37,209 nt of DNA from Actinomycetota bacterium. GTDB taxonomy: Bacteria; Actinomycetota; Coriobacteriia; Anaerosomatales; JAUXNU01. The stretch is from positions 1-37,209 of the forward strand of contig JAUXNU010000056.1 in NCBI GenBank assembly GCA_030682655.1. Reading direction: 5' to 3'. Under the pieces are notes generated by a model that made no database searches, had not been told where the DNA came from, and saw nothing but the letters and a program-made list of their open reading frames with translations. Both the position numbers and the translations under genes were made by a program. Every line of letters begins with the position of its first letter. Position 1 is the stretch's first letter. Below are positions 25,348 through 34,029 of the stretch, in pieces.

Positions 25348-25560
25348 CTAGGGAGCGGTCATCGACCGTCCCGATTGACATCGGTCTCTTCGTTGCGCAC
25401 GACGACGGGACCTCGCGGCCGGACATACGTCCTGGCCGTCCATACCTCCGAGTCCGGAGGGCCTACCACGCTCGCGGCCTGTCGCGCGGCGTCACGGTCA
25501 CCGGACCGATAGGGCCGGCGGGGAAACCTTCCGACCTCCCGTGTTTGGAAAGGAGACCGA
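25348..25560 (+). promoter_or_regulatory. structured 5' leader of tupA, riboswitch candidate
   Basis: In about 210 nt without a gene I see at least four hairpins: 25351-25372 (GGGA-g-CGGTC / GACCGTCCC), 25415-25439 (GGCCGGAC / GTCC-t-GGCC), 25445-25460 (CCTCCG / CGGAGG) and 25495-25508 (CGGTC / GACCG). CCTTCC at 25527-25532 can pair with GGAAAGG at 25547-25553, which is the tupA ribosome binding site. The 3' part contains GGGGAAACC and CCGACCTCCC, which recall elements of the Moco/Tuco riboswitch class known upstream of molybdenum and tungsten genes. That match is from memory and needs a covariance search. Confidence 0.45.
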
Positions 25561-26442
25561 GTGAACGTGCGTATAGGTGCGCCTCGAATGAGGCGCGCGG
25601 TGGGGTGTGTGGTCGCCGCAGCACTCGCGCTCTCGCTGGTCGGGTGCGCATCATCTACCGGGGACGGAACGTCCTCGGACAAGGCCGCCGACACGCCCGG
25701 CGAGATCATCCTGGCGTCGACGACCTCCACGCAGGACTCCGGGCTCTTCGACGTCCTCATCCCGGCCTTCGAGAAGGCGAATCCGGCCTACAAGGTCAAG
25801 GTCGTCGCCGTGGGTACCGGGGAGGCGCTCAAGCTCGGCGAGACAAAGGACGCCGATGTCTTGCTCGTCCACTCCAAAGCTGACGAGGAGAGGCTCGTCG
25901 AGGCCGGCTTCGGTGTCGAGCGCCGCGACGTCATGTACAACGACTTCGTGCTGGTGGGACTGGAAGCGGATCCGTCCGGCGTGAAGGCCGCCGCAGATCT
26001 ACCCGGCGCCATGACTGCCATTGCAGCGGGAAAGGCGCCGTTCATCTCCCGCGGCGACGACTCCGGCACGAACAAGAAGGAGCTCAAGCTCTGGAAGGCC
26101 GCGAGTATCGCCACGCCCACTCCTGACGCGCAGAGCTGGTACGAGTCGACCGGCCAGGGCATGGGCGAGACGCTCACCATCACAACGAACAAGGGTGGCT
26201 ACACGCTTGCCGACCGTGCGACGTACCTGTCGATGGAGGACACGCTCGACCTGGTTATCGTGCGTGAGGGCGACAAGGACCTGCTCAACCAGTACGGAGT
26301 CATCGTTGTCACCGATGCGGCCAACCAGGAAGGTGGCCAGGCGTTCTTCGACTGGATCCTGTCCGAGGAGGGCCAGACGGTCATCGGCGACTACGGGACC
26401 GAGGAGTTCGGCCAGCCGCTGTTCATTCCGAACGCACAGTAG
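25561..26442 (+). CDS. tupA: tungstate ABC transporter, substrate-binding lipoprotein
   Basis: The product is 293 aa, starting at GTG 25561 after GGAAAGGAG. It is a lipoprotein with lipobox LVGC and lipidated C29. The mature part opens with STTSTQDSGLFDVLIPAFEK, the family's oxyanion-binding TTSTxxSG motif, followed by GTGEALKLGETKDADVLLVH and MYNDFVLVG, all typical of TupA rather than ModA. It captures tungstate (or related oxyanions) outside the membrane and hands it to TupBC. It is the first gene of the cofactor operon, under a structured leader. Confidence 0.93.
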   Translation: MNVRIGAPRMRRAVGCVVAAALALSLVGCASSTGDGTSSDKAADTPGEIILASTTSTQDSGLFDVLIPAFEKANPAYKVKVVAVGTGEALKLGETKDADVLLVHSKADEERLVEAGFGVERRDVMYNDFVLVGLEADPSGVKAAADLPGAMTAIAAGKAPFISRGDDSGTNKKELKLWKAASIATPTPDAQSWYESTGQGMGETLTITTNKGGYTLADRATYLSMEDTLDLVIVREGDKDLLNQYGVIVVTDAANQEGGQAFFDWILSEEGQTVIGDYGTEEFGQPLFIPNAQ

Positions 26443-26488
26443 GGGCGGCGGGCAACCGGGCGCGAGCGACGAAGGAGGCGAACCGGCA

Positions 26489-27202
26489 GTGCAGATCTAC
26501 ATCGATGCGATCGTCGAGGGCTGGCGCCTGCTGGTCACGGGCGCGCTCGATGTCTGGAGCATCGTGATCGTGTCGTTTCGCGTTTCCGGCGCGGCCACGC
26601 TCATCGCGCTCGTGCTGGGGGTGCCGGCAGGGTTCCTCCTTGGCACGTACAGGTCGGTGAGCAGGCGCGTGGCGCTCGTTCTCGCGAACACGGGCATGGG
26701 CCTGCCTCCGGTCGCCGTGGGGCTCGTGGTGGCGATGACGCTGTCGCGCCATGGGCCGCTCGGGGAGCTACGTCTGCTGTATTCACAGCCCGCGATGATC
26801 ATCGCCCAGGTCATCATCGCTCTGCCGATCGTCGCCGCCGTGACGGCGGCAGCGGTATCGTCGGTCCCCCGGGAGCTGCGTCTGCAGGCGCGCTCCCTGG
26901 GAGCTTCTCCGCTACGCGAGATGGCGCTCACACTGGCCGAGGCACGCATGGGGTTGCTCGCCGCCGTCGCCGCGGGATTCGGCTCGATCATCTCCGAGGT
27001 GGGCGCGGTGATGATGGTCGGCGGCAACCTCGCCGGCGAGACCCGCGTCATGACCACCGCGATCGTGCAGTACACGCGTATGGGGCGCTACGGGGCAGCG
27101 TTCGCGCTCGTGGTGATCCTCGTGTCGATCGTGTTGGCGGTCAACGTGCTCATCACCGGAATCCAGACTTCCGCCGAGCGCTACGAGGGAGGGACGCGAT
27201 GA
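26489..27202 (+). CDS. tupB: tungstate ABC transporter, permease
   Basis: The product is 237 aa from GTG 26489, with AAGGAGG 11 nt upstream. Five to six hydrophobic segments are visible (for example VSGAATLIALVLGVPAGFLL, IIAQVIIALPIVAAVTAAAV). The cytoplasmic coupling loop with the EAA-type motif RSLGASPLREMALTLAEA contacts the ATPase. The C-terminal region GSIISEVGAVMMVGGNLAGE is characteristic of TupB. It forms the membrane channel of the importer. It overlaps tupC by 4 nt, so translation is coupled. Confidence 0.93.
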   Translation: MQIYIDAIVEGWRLLVTGALDVWSIVIVSFRVSGAATLIALVLGVPAGFLLGTYRSVSRRVALVLANTGMGLPPVAVGLVVAMTLSRHGPLGELRLLYSQPAMIIAQVIIALPIVAAVTAAAVSSVPRELRLQARSLGASPLREMALTLAEARMGLLAAVAAGFGSIISEVGAVMMVGGNLAGETRVMTTAIVQYTRMGRYGAAFALVVILVSIVLAVNVLITGIQTSAERYEGGTR

Positions 27203-28305
27203 ACGTCGGTCTCTCCCTGGGAGCGCTCGGTCTGCGCCGCGACTACCGTGGCGGCTTCTCGCTTGCGGTCGACGAGCTGCATGTCCCCGCGGGCAGCACG
27301 CTTGCGCTGCTGGGGCCGTCTGGCTCCGGGAAGTCCACGCTGCTGTCGCTCCTTGGTCTGCTCGAGAAGCCGGACGCGGGCAGTGTGCAACTCGACGGGC
27401 GAGAAGTCACCACGCGCGACCATGAAGCCCGGCTCTCGATGGCGGCCGTCTTCCAGCGCCCGTACCTCATCAAAGGCACGGTGGCGGCCAACGTCGCCTA
27501 CGGCCTCGCCTTGCGCCGTGTACCTGCCGAGGAGCGTGCCCGCCGCGTCGATGCAGCTCTCGAGCGCGTGGGGCTGGACGGCCTCGGCGATCGTGCGGCG
27601 GCGGCACTGTCGGGCGGCGAGGCGCAGCGGGTCGCACTCGCGCGCGCGCTCGTGCTCGAGCCGCAGGTGCTGCTGCTCGATGAGCCGCTAGCCTCACTCG
27701 ATCCGCTGCTGAAACGCCAGCTCACCGGCGAGTTCGCGTCGATTCTGCGTAGCAGCGGCTCCACTGTCGTCTGGGTCACGCACGACCAGGATGAGACGCT
27801 GGTCGTGTCGGACTCGATTGCGGTCATGCGCGACGGGAGAATCGTGGCCCACGGGCCGACCGAGGCCGTGATGGCGCTGCCGAAAGACGAGTGGACGGCC
27901 AAGTTCCTTGGCCAGGAAGTTCCGATTCGCGGGCGCGTGGCGTCGGGGGGCGAAGGGCTCGCCGAGATCGTGTGCGGGTCCGCGACGATCCTCGCGGTGT
28001 CCGACGCCGAACCCGGGACCGAGGTGCTTGTCGCGGTGGCGCCGGAGGACGTGGTGCTGTTGGCGGGCGATGCGGAGATGCCGCCCTCCTCGGCAAGGAA
28101 CAGGCTGCGCGGGTTCGTCGACGAGGTGTCGCCGCGCGGCAGCACGTGGCGCGTAGTCGTCCAGATTGACGGGGTGCGCATCGCCTCGGTCGTGTCGCGG
28201 GCGGCGCTGGCGGAGATGGGACTTGCCCCGGGCGCTGCGGTGCAGGTGCTGTTCAAGGCAACGGCGGTCCGCGTTCGGCGGGTCGAGACGGAGCGCGTCG
28301 AGTAG
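27199..28305 (+). CDS. tupC: tungstate ABC transporter, ATP-binding protein with C-terminal TOBE domain
   Basis: The product is 368 aa. Walker A is GPSGSGKST (39-47), the signature is LSGGEAQRVALARAL, Walker B is VLLLDEPLASLD, and the switch His is in VTHDQDE. A C-terminal part of about 130 residues resembles a TOBE domain (SSARNRLRGFVDEVSPRG), which in ModC-type proteins binds the oxyanion and can inhibit transport. It powers TupAB. The start ATG overlaps the tupB stop. Naming as TupC rests on the neighbours. Confidence 0.92.
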   Translation: MNVGLSLGALGLRRDYRGGFSLAVDELHVPAGSTLALLGPSGSGKSTLLSLLGLLEKPDAGSVQLDGREVTTRDHEARLSMAAVFQRPYLIKGTVAANVAYGLALRRVPAEERARRVDAALERVGLDGLGDRAAAALSGGEAQRVALARALVLEPQVLLLDEPLASLDPLLKRQLTGEFASILRSSGSTVVWVTHDQDETLVVSDSIAVMRDGRIVAHGPTEAVMALPKDEWTAKFLGQEVPIRGRVASGGEGLAEIVCGSATILAVSDAEPGTEVLVAVAPEDVVLLAGDAEMPPSSARNRLRGFVDEVSPRGSTWRVVVQIDGVRIASVVSRAALAEMGLAPGAAVQVLFKATAVRVRRVETERVE

Positions 28306-28342
28306 AATACGCATCACTGTCGTACGTATAGGGTGGTCGCTG

Positions 28343-29779
28343 ATGGGACGAAACGATAGCGTGCAGATGCTCCCGCTCACCGCGGCGGTGCTCGCCGGCG
28401 GGCGCTCCTTGCGCATGGGCGTCGACAAGACGCTCTTGACCGTCGACGGCGAGCCGCTTGTCGGGCACGTGATCGATGTCGTTGGCGAGGTGTGCGAGCA
28501 GGTCATCGTGGTGACGAACCGGCCCGAGGCTCTCGATGATGTCGCCCTGCCACCCGACGTTGCCGTCGTGACCGACGAGATTGCGTACCAGGGCCCCCTC
28601 GGCGGTCTTGCGACCGCGCTGGCGGCGGCCGGGCACGAGTGGGTGCTTGCGGTTGCCGCCGACATGCCGTGGCTGCAGTCCGGCGTGGTGCGCGCGCTGT
28701 GGGCGGCGCGCGAAGGCGTCGACGCCGTCGTTCCCGTAACCGAATCCGGGCTCGAGCCGCTGCTCGCTCTCTATCGCGTCGAGCCGTGTCTGCCGGCGGT
28801 GCGCGCAGCTCTTGCGAGCGGTCGCAGGCGAGTTGTGGGCTTCTTCCCGCAGGTCAACGTGCGCGAGATCCCGACCGAGACGCTGCGCGCGGCCGACCCC
28901 GGTCTCCTGAGCCTCGTCAACGTGAACACGCCCGGCGACCTCGCCGAAGTGCGCGCAGCCGCCTCGGATATCGCTGCTGCCGAGGATCGCGCTCCCGGCC
29001 GCTCGCGCGACGTGCGGTTGCAGATCGTCGAGGTCGGCACGCGCCGGTCGCGTGGGATGCCGTCCGAGCGCCCCATCACGCTGCATATGAACGACGTCGA
29101 GATCGCCACCATTCAGGCCAGCCCGGAGGACCTTGAGGAGATGGCGGCCGGCTTCCTCCTCGCCGAGGGGCTCATATCCGATCGCGACGCACTTACGGGC
29201 ATCGACACCGATGTGAAGCGCGGGATGGTCTACGTGAGCACGACCGAGGAAGTGCCGGACGATATGGTCCACAAGACCCGCTACGTCACCAGCGGCTGTG
29301 GCAAGGGCGTGACCTTCTCGACGATCGGCCACGCCCGAGATCTCGCCCACATCGAGTCGGACGTGCTGGTCGACAGCGAGGCGCTCTACGCGATGATGGG
29401 GCAGATGGCCCGCGCGGCCGAGCGCTATCGCGACTCCGGAGGCACGCACGCGTGTGCGCTCGGGCGCGACGGCGAGGTCGTGCTCGTGCGCGAGGACGTC
29501 GGTCGTCACAACGCGCTCGACAAGCTCCTTGGCAAGGCATGGCTCGATCGCATTCCGACAGACGACGCCGTACTGCTTACCACCGGCCGCATCTCCTACG
29601 AGATGGCCGTCAAGGCCGCCAAGTCCCGGGTTCCCATCGTCGTGTCGCGCACCGCCGTCACCGACCTGGCCGCCGATATCGCCGCGGAGCTGGGGATCAC
29701 CGTCGTCGGCTACGCGCGCGGCGGCAAGCTTGTCGTCTACACACACCCGTTTCGGGTGCGCATTGCCGAGGAGGACTAG
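28343..29779 (+). CDS. mobA-fdhD: fused MobA (cofactor nucleotidyltransferase) and FdhD (sulfurtransferase)
   Basis: The product is 478 aa from ATG 28343, with GGGTGG upstream. Residues about 10-205 are MobA: LAGGRSLRMGVDKTLL nucleotide-binding motif, AADMPW metal site and NTPGDL near 195. This part joins GMP to the metal-pterin to make the dinucleotide form. Residues about 225-478 are FdhD: TSGCGKG with C319 (a single Cys where E. coli has CxxC), GGTHACAL with C371, and EDVGRHNALDKLLG. FdhD moves sulfur from a cysteine desulfurase onto the bis-guanine dinucleotide cofactor for formate dehydrogenase. No stop or frameshift lies between the halves. A cysteine desulfurase at the operon end could be the sulfur donor. 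Confidence 0.93.
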   Translation: MGRNDSVQMLPLTAAVLAGGRSLRMGVDKTLLTVDGEPLVGHVIDVVGEVCEQVIVVTNRPEALDDVALPPDVAVVTDEIAYQGPLGGLATALAAAGHEWVLAVAADMPWLQSGVVRALWAAREGVDAVVPVTESGLEPLLALYRVEPCLPAVRAALASGRRRVVGFFPQVNVREIPTETLRAADPGLLSLVNVNTPGDLAEVRAAASDIAAAEDRAPGRSRDVRLQIVEVGTRRSRGMPSERPITLHMNDVEIATIQASPEDLEEMAAGFLLAEGLISDRDALTGIDTDVKRGMVYVSTTEEVPDDMVHKTRYVTSGCGKGVTFSTIGHARDLAHIESDVLVDSEALYAMMGQMARAAERYRDSGGTHACALGRDGEVVLVREDVGRHNALDKLLGKAWLDRIPTDDAVLLTTGRISYEMAVKAAKSRVPIVVSRTAVTDLAADIAAELGITVVGYARGGKLVVYTHPFRVRIAEED

Positions 29780-29784
29780 TGGGC

Positions 29785-31047
29785 GTGCCAAAGACCATGA
29801 CCGTGGAGGAGGCCCGCGAGCTCGTGCTTTCCGGCGTGCCGCGGCTCGAAGCCGAGCAGGTCTCGCTCATCGACGCTCTCGGCCGGGTGCTAGCGACCGA
29901 CGCTGTGAGCGACATCGACGTCGCGCCGTTCGACAACTCCGCGATGGACGGGTTCGCGGTACGTGCAGCCGACACGGCTGGCGCGACCGCGGATGCTCCG
30001 GCCGAGCTCGACGTCGTCTCGCTGATTGCGGCAGGCGACTTCTCCGACCGCGAGATCGGTCCCGGTGAGGCCGCGCGCATCATGACCGGCGCGCCGGTAC
30101 CGCCCGGGGCCGACGCGATCGTGATGGTAGAGTACTCGCGTGCGCTGACCGGCGACGGCGGCGTGGGGTCCCGGGTCGTTCTCGAGCGCGCGGCGGCCTG
30201 CGGCGATCACATCAGGCGTCGCGGCGAGGAAGTACTCGCCGGGGACATCGTGATGGCAGCGGGCGAAGTCATCGGCGCTGCGGGAGTCGGCCTGCTCGCC
30301 TCGACCGGACACGCTACCGTCGCGGTCTATCGCCGTCCACGCGTGGCGATACTCTCGACCGGCAGCGAACTCGTCGAGGTCGCCGAGACACCCGGGCCGG
30401 GCAAGATCCGCAACTCGAACTCGTACTCGATCGCCGCGCAGGTCATTGCTGCCGGCGGCATCCCCGTGCGTTACGAGATCGTCCCCGATGACCTCGAAGC
30501 CACGCGTGCAGCGTTCGCCCGCGCCGCCGAGGAGACCGACTACATCACGACCAGCGGCGGCGTCTCCGTCGGCGACTTCGACTACGTGAAGCCGGTTCTC
30601 GAGGAGATGGGCGAGCTGGCGTTCTGCAAAGTCGCGATGCGCCCGGGCAACCCGCAGACGATGGGATCGATTAGCGGCGTGCCCTTCTTCGGCCTGCCCG
30701 GCAACCCCACCAGCACCTATGTCGGCTTCGAGGTCTTCGTGCGTCCGGCGCTCCGGCTCATGCAGGGATTCTCGGCGCTCGACCGCCCGGTCACGGTTGC
30801 CGCGCTCGCGCACGATGTCCGCAAGAAGCCCGACCGCCGCTACTACTATCGCGCTCGCATCGAGCCCGCCGCCGCCGGTGCCGCACTACCCACAGTGGCG
30901 CTCACCGGCAGCCAGTCCTCGGCACTGCTGACCGCCGCGCATCGCGGCAACTGCCTCATGGTCCTGCCGGAGGGCGAGTCGCATTTCGCCGCTGGCACGC
31001 AGGTCGCATGTATGAGACTCGACATGGAAGAAGGGACGCCGCTATGA
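29785..31047 (+). CDS. moeA: molybdopterin molybdotransferase (metal insertion)
   Basis: The product is 420 aa. GTG 29785 is chosen as 10 nt after GAGGAGG; GTG 29779, overlapping the previous stop by 1 nt, and ATG 29797 are alternatives. MoeA inserts molybdate or tungstate into adenylylated pterin. Family motifs are DNSAMDGFAVRAADT, RIMTGAPVPPGADAIV, TGSELVEV with IRNSNSY, TSGGVSVGDFDYVK and GLPGNPTST. The C-terminal domain IV is present, so the protein is complete. It overlaps the next small gene by 4 nt. Confidence 0.93.
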   Translation: MPKTMTVEEARELVLSGVPRLEAEQVSLIDALGRVLATDAVSDIDVAPFDNSAMDGFAVRAADTAGATADAPAELDVVSLIAAGDFSDREIGPGEAARIMTGAPVPPGADAIVMVEYSRALTGDGGVGSRVVLERAAACGDHIRRRGEEVLAGDIVMAAGEVIGAAGVGLLASTGHATVAVYRRPRVAILSTGSELVEVAETPGPGKIRNSNSYSIAAQVIAAGGIPVRYEIVPDDLEATRAAFARAAEETDYITTSGGVSVGDFDYVKPVLEEMGELAFCKVAMRPGNPQTMGSISGVPFFGLPGNPTSTYVGFEVFVRPALRLMQGFSALDRPVTVAALAHDVRKKPDRRYYYRARIEPAAAGAALPTVALTGSQSSALLTAAHRGNCLMVLPEGESHFAAGTQVACMRLDMEEGTPL

Positions 31048-31262
31048 GCTCCGGAGCACCCAAAGAGGTCGACCCCCGCTGGGCCGAGCAGGTCACGTCC
31101 GAGCTGACCGAGGCCGTGACGGCCAAGGCTGCCGACGGGCGCGTCAACTGCGCCGTGCTGCGCAAGCTCGCCGAGGATACCGGCGTGCTCTACAAGGTCG
31201 CCGGTGCCGCAGCCGACCAGGCGGGCATCAAGGTCCACAACTGCGATCTGGGCTGCTTCTAG
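31044..31262 (+). CDS. small conserved-looking protein with Cys-rich C-terminus
   Basis: The product is 72 aa. Its ATG overlaps the moeA stop by 4 nt, which strongly implies it is translated. It is mostly helical (VTSELTEAVTAKAAD, LRKLAEDTGVLYKVAGAAAD) and has three Cys: one in RVNCAVL and two in the terminal HNCDLGCF. I have an impression of similar helical domains ending in LGCF near molybdenum genes, but cannot name a family. The Cys pair so close to the end suggests metal binding or a thiol role in cofactor assembly (inference). Confidence 0.75.
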   Translation: MSSGAPKEVDPRWAEQVTSELTEAVTAKAADGRVNCAVLRKLAEDTGVLYKVAGAAADQAGIKVHNCDLGCF

Positions 31263-31304
31263 CGCCTCACTGACGGCAGTCCCGACACTACGACAGGACA
31301 ACAC

Positions 31305-31844
31305 GTGACAGATCGTCACATACCCGCACACACGGGCGACCTCCGCATCCCGGTCGTGTCCGTCGTCGGCAAGTCCGACTCGGGCAAGACCACCTTCCTC
31401 GAGAAGCTCATCGCCGAGCTGACCTGCCGAGGATGGCGCGTGGGGACCGTGAAGCACCACGTGCACGACTTCGACATCGACGTGCCGGGCAAGGACTCGT
31501 GGCGTCACGCGCACGCGGGTGCTGCCGTGACCATGATCAGCGCTCCCGACAAGTTCGGGCTCATCCGGCGGGTCGAACGCGAGCTCACCCTTCCCGAACT
31601 CGTCGAGCAGGTCGGCGACGTGGATATCCTGCTCACCGAGGGCTTCAAGCGGGCGGGCAACGTGCGCATCGAGGTCTGCCGCGCCGCGCGCTCCCGGGAG
31701 CTCATCTGCGCCGCCGAGGAGCTGTACGCCGTTGTGACCGACCAGCCGGATCTCGTGCCGGAAGGCGTTGCGGCCTACGGGCTCGAGGACGCATCCGCGA
31801 TCGCCGACGCGATCGAAGCCGATTTCCTTGGCGGTGGTCGGTGA
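31305..31844 (+). CDS. mobB: molybdopterin-guanine dinucleotide biosynthesis GTPase
   Basis: The product is 179 aa from GTG 31305 (weak AGGA upstream). The P-loop is VVGKSDSGKTTFLEKL, followed by RVGTVKHHVHDFDIDVPGKD, the typical MobB KHxxHxF-DxxGKD signature, and LLTEGFKR. MobB is a GTP-binding helper of MobA. The stop overlaps the moaA ATG by 1 nt. Ends with a short Gly-rich tail. Confidence 0.92.
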   Translation: MTDRHIPAHTGDLRIPVVSVVGKSDSGKTTFLEKLIAELTCRGWRVGTVKHHVHDFDIDVPGKDSWRHAHAGAAVTMISAPDKFGLIRRVERELTLPELVEQVGDVDILLTEGFKRAGNVRIEVCRAARSRELICAAEELYAVVTDQPDLVPEGVAAYGLEDASAIADAIEADFLGGGR

Positions 31845-32875
31845 TGGCCACCGACGCGCACGGGCGTCGCATAGACTACCTGCGGATCTCGCTTACCGAC
31901 CGGTGTAACCTGCGTTGCGTGTACTGCATGCCCGAGGAGGGTGTGGCCTGGAAGTCTCCGGAATCGATCCTGACGCTGGAGGAGATCGAGCGGTTCGCGG
32001 GAATCGCGGTGGGCGAAGGCATCGGCAAGATCCGACTCACCGGAGGCGAGCCGCTGATCCGGCGCGGCGTGGTCGACCACATCCGGCGGCTGAGGGCGAT
32101 CACCGGTCTCGAGGCGATTGCGCTGACCACCAACGGCACGCTTCTGCCGCGGTTTGTCGCCGATCTGCATGCCGCCGGGCTTTCCCGCGTGAACATCTCG
32201 CTCGACTCGCTCGACCCCGAGGTCTTCGCGACCATCACCCGTGGCGGGCACCTCGCCGACGTGCTTGCCGGCATCGACGCGGCGCTGGCAGCGGGCTTCG
32301 ATCCGGTGAAGATCAACGTCGTCGTTGTGCGCTCGCTGGGCCAAGACCTGCTCGACTTCGCGCGACTCGCCCAGGACCGCCCGCTGCACGTGCGCTTCAT
32401 CGAGTACATGCCGGTCGGCGACGATGCCGAGGAGGGTGCGGGCTGCGCGGGCGACGGCGGAGATTTCCACTGGACGCGGGCCGACCACATCCCCAGTGAC
32501 GACGTCCTCGGTGAGCTGCGCGTGCGGGGCGCGCGAGCCGGGTTCGGCGAGCTCGTGCCGGTGGCCCGCGACGCCGCTCCCGGCGGGTGGGGGCCGGCGC
32601 GCTACTTCCGGTTCGAAGGGGCTCGCGGTACGCTCGGGGTGATTTCCCCGCTGTCGCACCACTTCTGCGGGGAGTGCAACCGCCTGAGGCTGACCGCCGA
32701 CGGCATGTTGCGCACCTGCCTGTTCTCGGACGAGGAGATCGACGTGCGCTCCGTGCTTCGCGGCGGCAGCGACGACGATGTGAGAGACGTCGTTCGCGCG
32801 GCGCTTGCGGCCAAGCCCGCGAGTCACAGCGAGCGCATAGGGACACTGCGGCGCATGTCGCAGATCGGAGGCTGA
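31844..32875 (+). CDS. moaA: GTP 3',8-cyclase (radical SAM)
   Basis: The product is 343 aa. MoaA and MoaC make cyclic pyranopterin from GTP, the first step of the cofactor pathway. The radical SAM cluster is C21, C25 and C28 (CNLRCVYC); the substrate-side cluster is C275, C278 and C292 (FCGECNRLR then RTC). The GTP-binding segment [12 protein letters not shown] is present, and the chain ends in the conserved GG needed for activity. ATG 31844 is preferred; GTG 31841 is possible. An insert with Cys and Gly residues (about 195-215, [13 protein letters not shown]) is longer than in most relatives. Confidence 0.94.
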   Translation: MATDAHGRRIDYLRISLTDRCNLRCVYCMPEEGVAWKSPESILTLEEIERFAGIAVGEGIGKIRLTGGEPLIRRGVVDHIRRLRAITGLEAIALTTNGTLLPRFVADLHAAGLSRVNISLDSLDPEVFATITRGGHLADVLAGIDAALAAGFDPVKINVVVVRSLGQDLLDFARLAQDRPLHVRFIEYMPVGDDAEEGAGCAGDGGDFHWTRADHIPSDDVLGELRVRGARAGFGELVPVARDAAPGGWGPARYFRFEGARGTLGVISPLSHHFCGECNRLRLTADGMLRTCLFSDEEIDVRSVLRGGSDDDVRDVVRAALAAKPASHSERIGTLRRMSQIGG

Positions 32876-32877
32876 CG

Positions 32878-33417
32878 ATGGCTGGCACGATCCCGGATGG
32901 CGCCACCCGCGAACCTGGCGAGGGCGCTCCTCGGCTTAGCCATGTTGACGAGTCGGGAGCCGCGCGCATGGTCGATGTGGGTGCCAAGGACGTGACGCGC
33001 CGTGAGGCGGTCGCGGCGGCCTTCGTCGAGATGCGCCCTGAGACGCTCGAGATGATTGTCGCCGGCGACGCCCCGAAGGGCGACGTGCTTGCAGCCGCGC
33101 GTATTGCGGGCATCATGGCCGCCAAGCGCACGAGCGAGCTCATTCCGCTGTGCCACCCGCTCCCCATCACGCACGCGTCCGTGACGCTCGAGCCACAGCG
33201 TGGAGAGCGCACGGGGGTCGCGATCATCGCGACCGTTGCCGTGGAGGGCCGTACCGGGGTCGAGATGGAAGCGCTCACGGCCGCGGCGGTCGCCGGACTC
33301 ACCATCTACGACATGTGCAAAGCGGTCGATCGCGGCATGGTCGTGACCGGCGTCGGGCTGCTGCGCAAAGAGGGCGGCGCGAGCGGGCTTTGGACCCGCG
33401 AGGAGGGTGCGCTGTGA
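32878..33417 (+). CDS. moaC: cyclic pyranopterin monophosphate synthase
   Basis: The product is 179 aa from ATG 32878, 2 nt after moaA, with CGGAGG upstream. It completes the MoaA reaction. Family motifs are [61 protein letters not shown] and [11 protein letters not shown]. The N-terminus is about 18 residues longer than usual. The stop overlaps the next gene by 4 nt. Confidence 0.95.
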   Translation: MAGTIPDGATREPGEGAPRLSHVDESGAARMVDVGAKDVTRREAVAAAFVEMRPETLEMIVAGDAPKGDVLAAARIAGIMAAKRTSELIPLCHPLPITHASVTLEPQRGERTGVAIIATVAVEGRTGVEMEALTAAAVAGLTIYDMCKAVDRGMVVTGVGLLRKEGGASGLWTREEGAL

Positions 33418-34025
33418 GCGAAGACGCGCTCAGTCCCCGCGACGCACCCGCAGGAGTCACGCTGCCCGGTCCGGGCGAGGTCGTCTCGGTGAACATCTCC
33501 GAGCGCAAGACCGTGCGCAAGCCCCCGGGCACGGCAGGTACGCTTGTGTTCGACCGTGGCTTCAAGGACGACGCCCACGCAGGTGACTGGCACCGTCAGG
33601 TATCACTGCTGGCAATCGAGTCCATCGGCACCATGGTCGCCAAGGGGCTCGACGTCGGGCCGGGGGACTTCGCCGAGAACATCACGACTCGCGGCATCGA
33701 CCTGCTTGCACTGCCGATCGGCAGCGTATTCGCCATCGGTGACGACGCGGTTCTCGAGGTCAGCCAGATCGGCAAGGTGTGCCACACGAAGTGCGCGATC
33801 TACTACCAGGCCGGCGACTGCGTCATGCCCCGGGAAGGGATCTTCGGGGTCGTGCGCGAGCCCGGTGCGGTCCGTGTCGGCGACCGCATCAAAGTCGTCT
33901 CCCTCGGCGACGGCACGTGCGACCGGACGCCAGAAGAAGCCGTCCGCGAGTTTCAGGAAGAGTCCGCCAAGGAGGCCGCGCTGCGCGAGCGCGCGGCCCA
34001 GGTCGGTTTCGAGACAGAGGAGTGA
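33414..34025 (+). CDS. MOSC-domain protein
   Basis: The product is 203 aa from GTG 33414. It has a MOSC domain fold: [14 protein letters not shown], a [15 protein letters not shown] segment, [14 protein letters not shown], and [24 protein letters not shown] with several Cys. MOSC proteins are sulfur or cofactor carriers in molybdenum metabolism. A charged helical tail of about 40 residues ([20 protein letters not shown]) follows and is not part of the domain. It sits between moaC and the mog-type gene, as in many anaerobe operons. Confidence 0.88.
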   Translation: MSEDALSPRDAPAGVTLPGPGEVVSVNISERKTVRKPPGTAGTLVFDRGFKDDAHAGDWHRQVSLLAIESIGTMVAKGLDVGPGDFAENITTRGIDLLALPIGSVFAIGDDAVLEVSQIGKVCHTKCAIYYQAGDCVMPREGIFGVVREPGAVRVGDRIKVVSLGDGTCDRTPEEAVREFQEESAKEAALRERAAQVGFETEE

Positions 34026-34029
34026 CGAC

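Noticed and set aside
28253-29791. 512-codon antisense frame opposite mobA-fdhD
   Set aside because: Same reason: the + strand has two full conserved domains and the antisense product resembles nothing.
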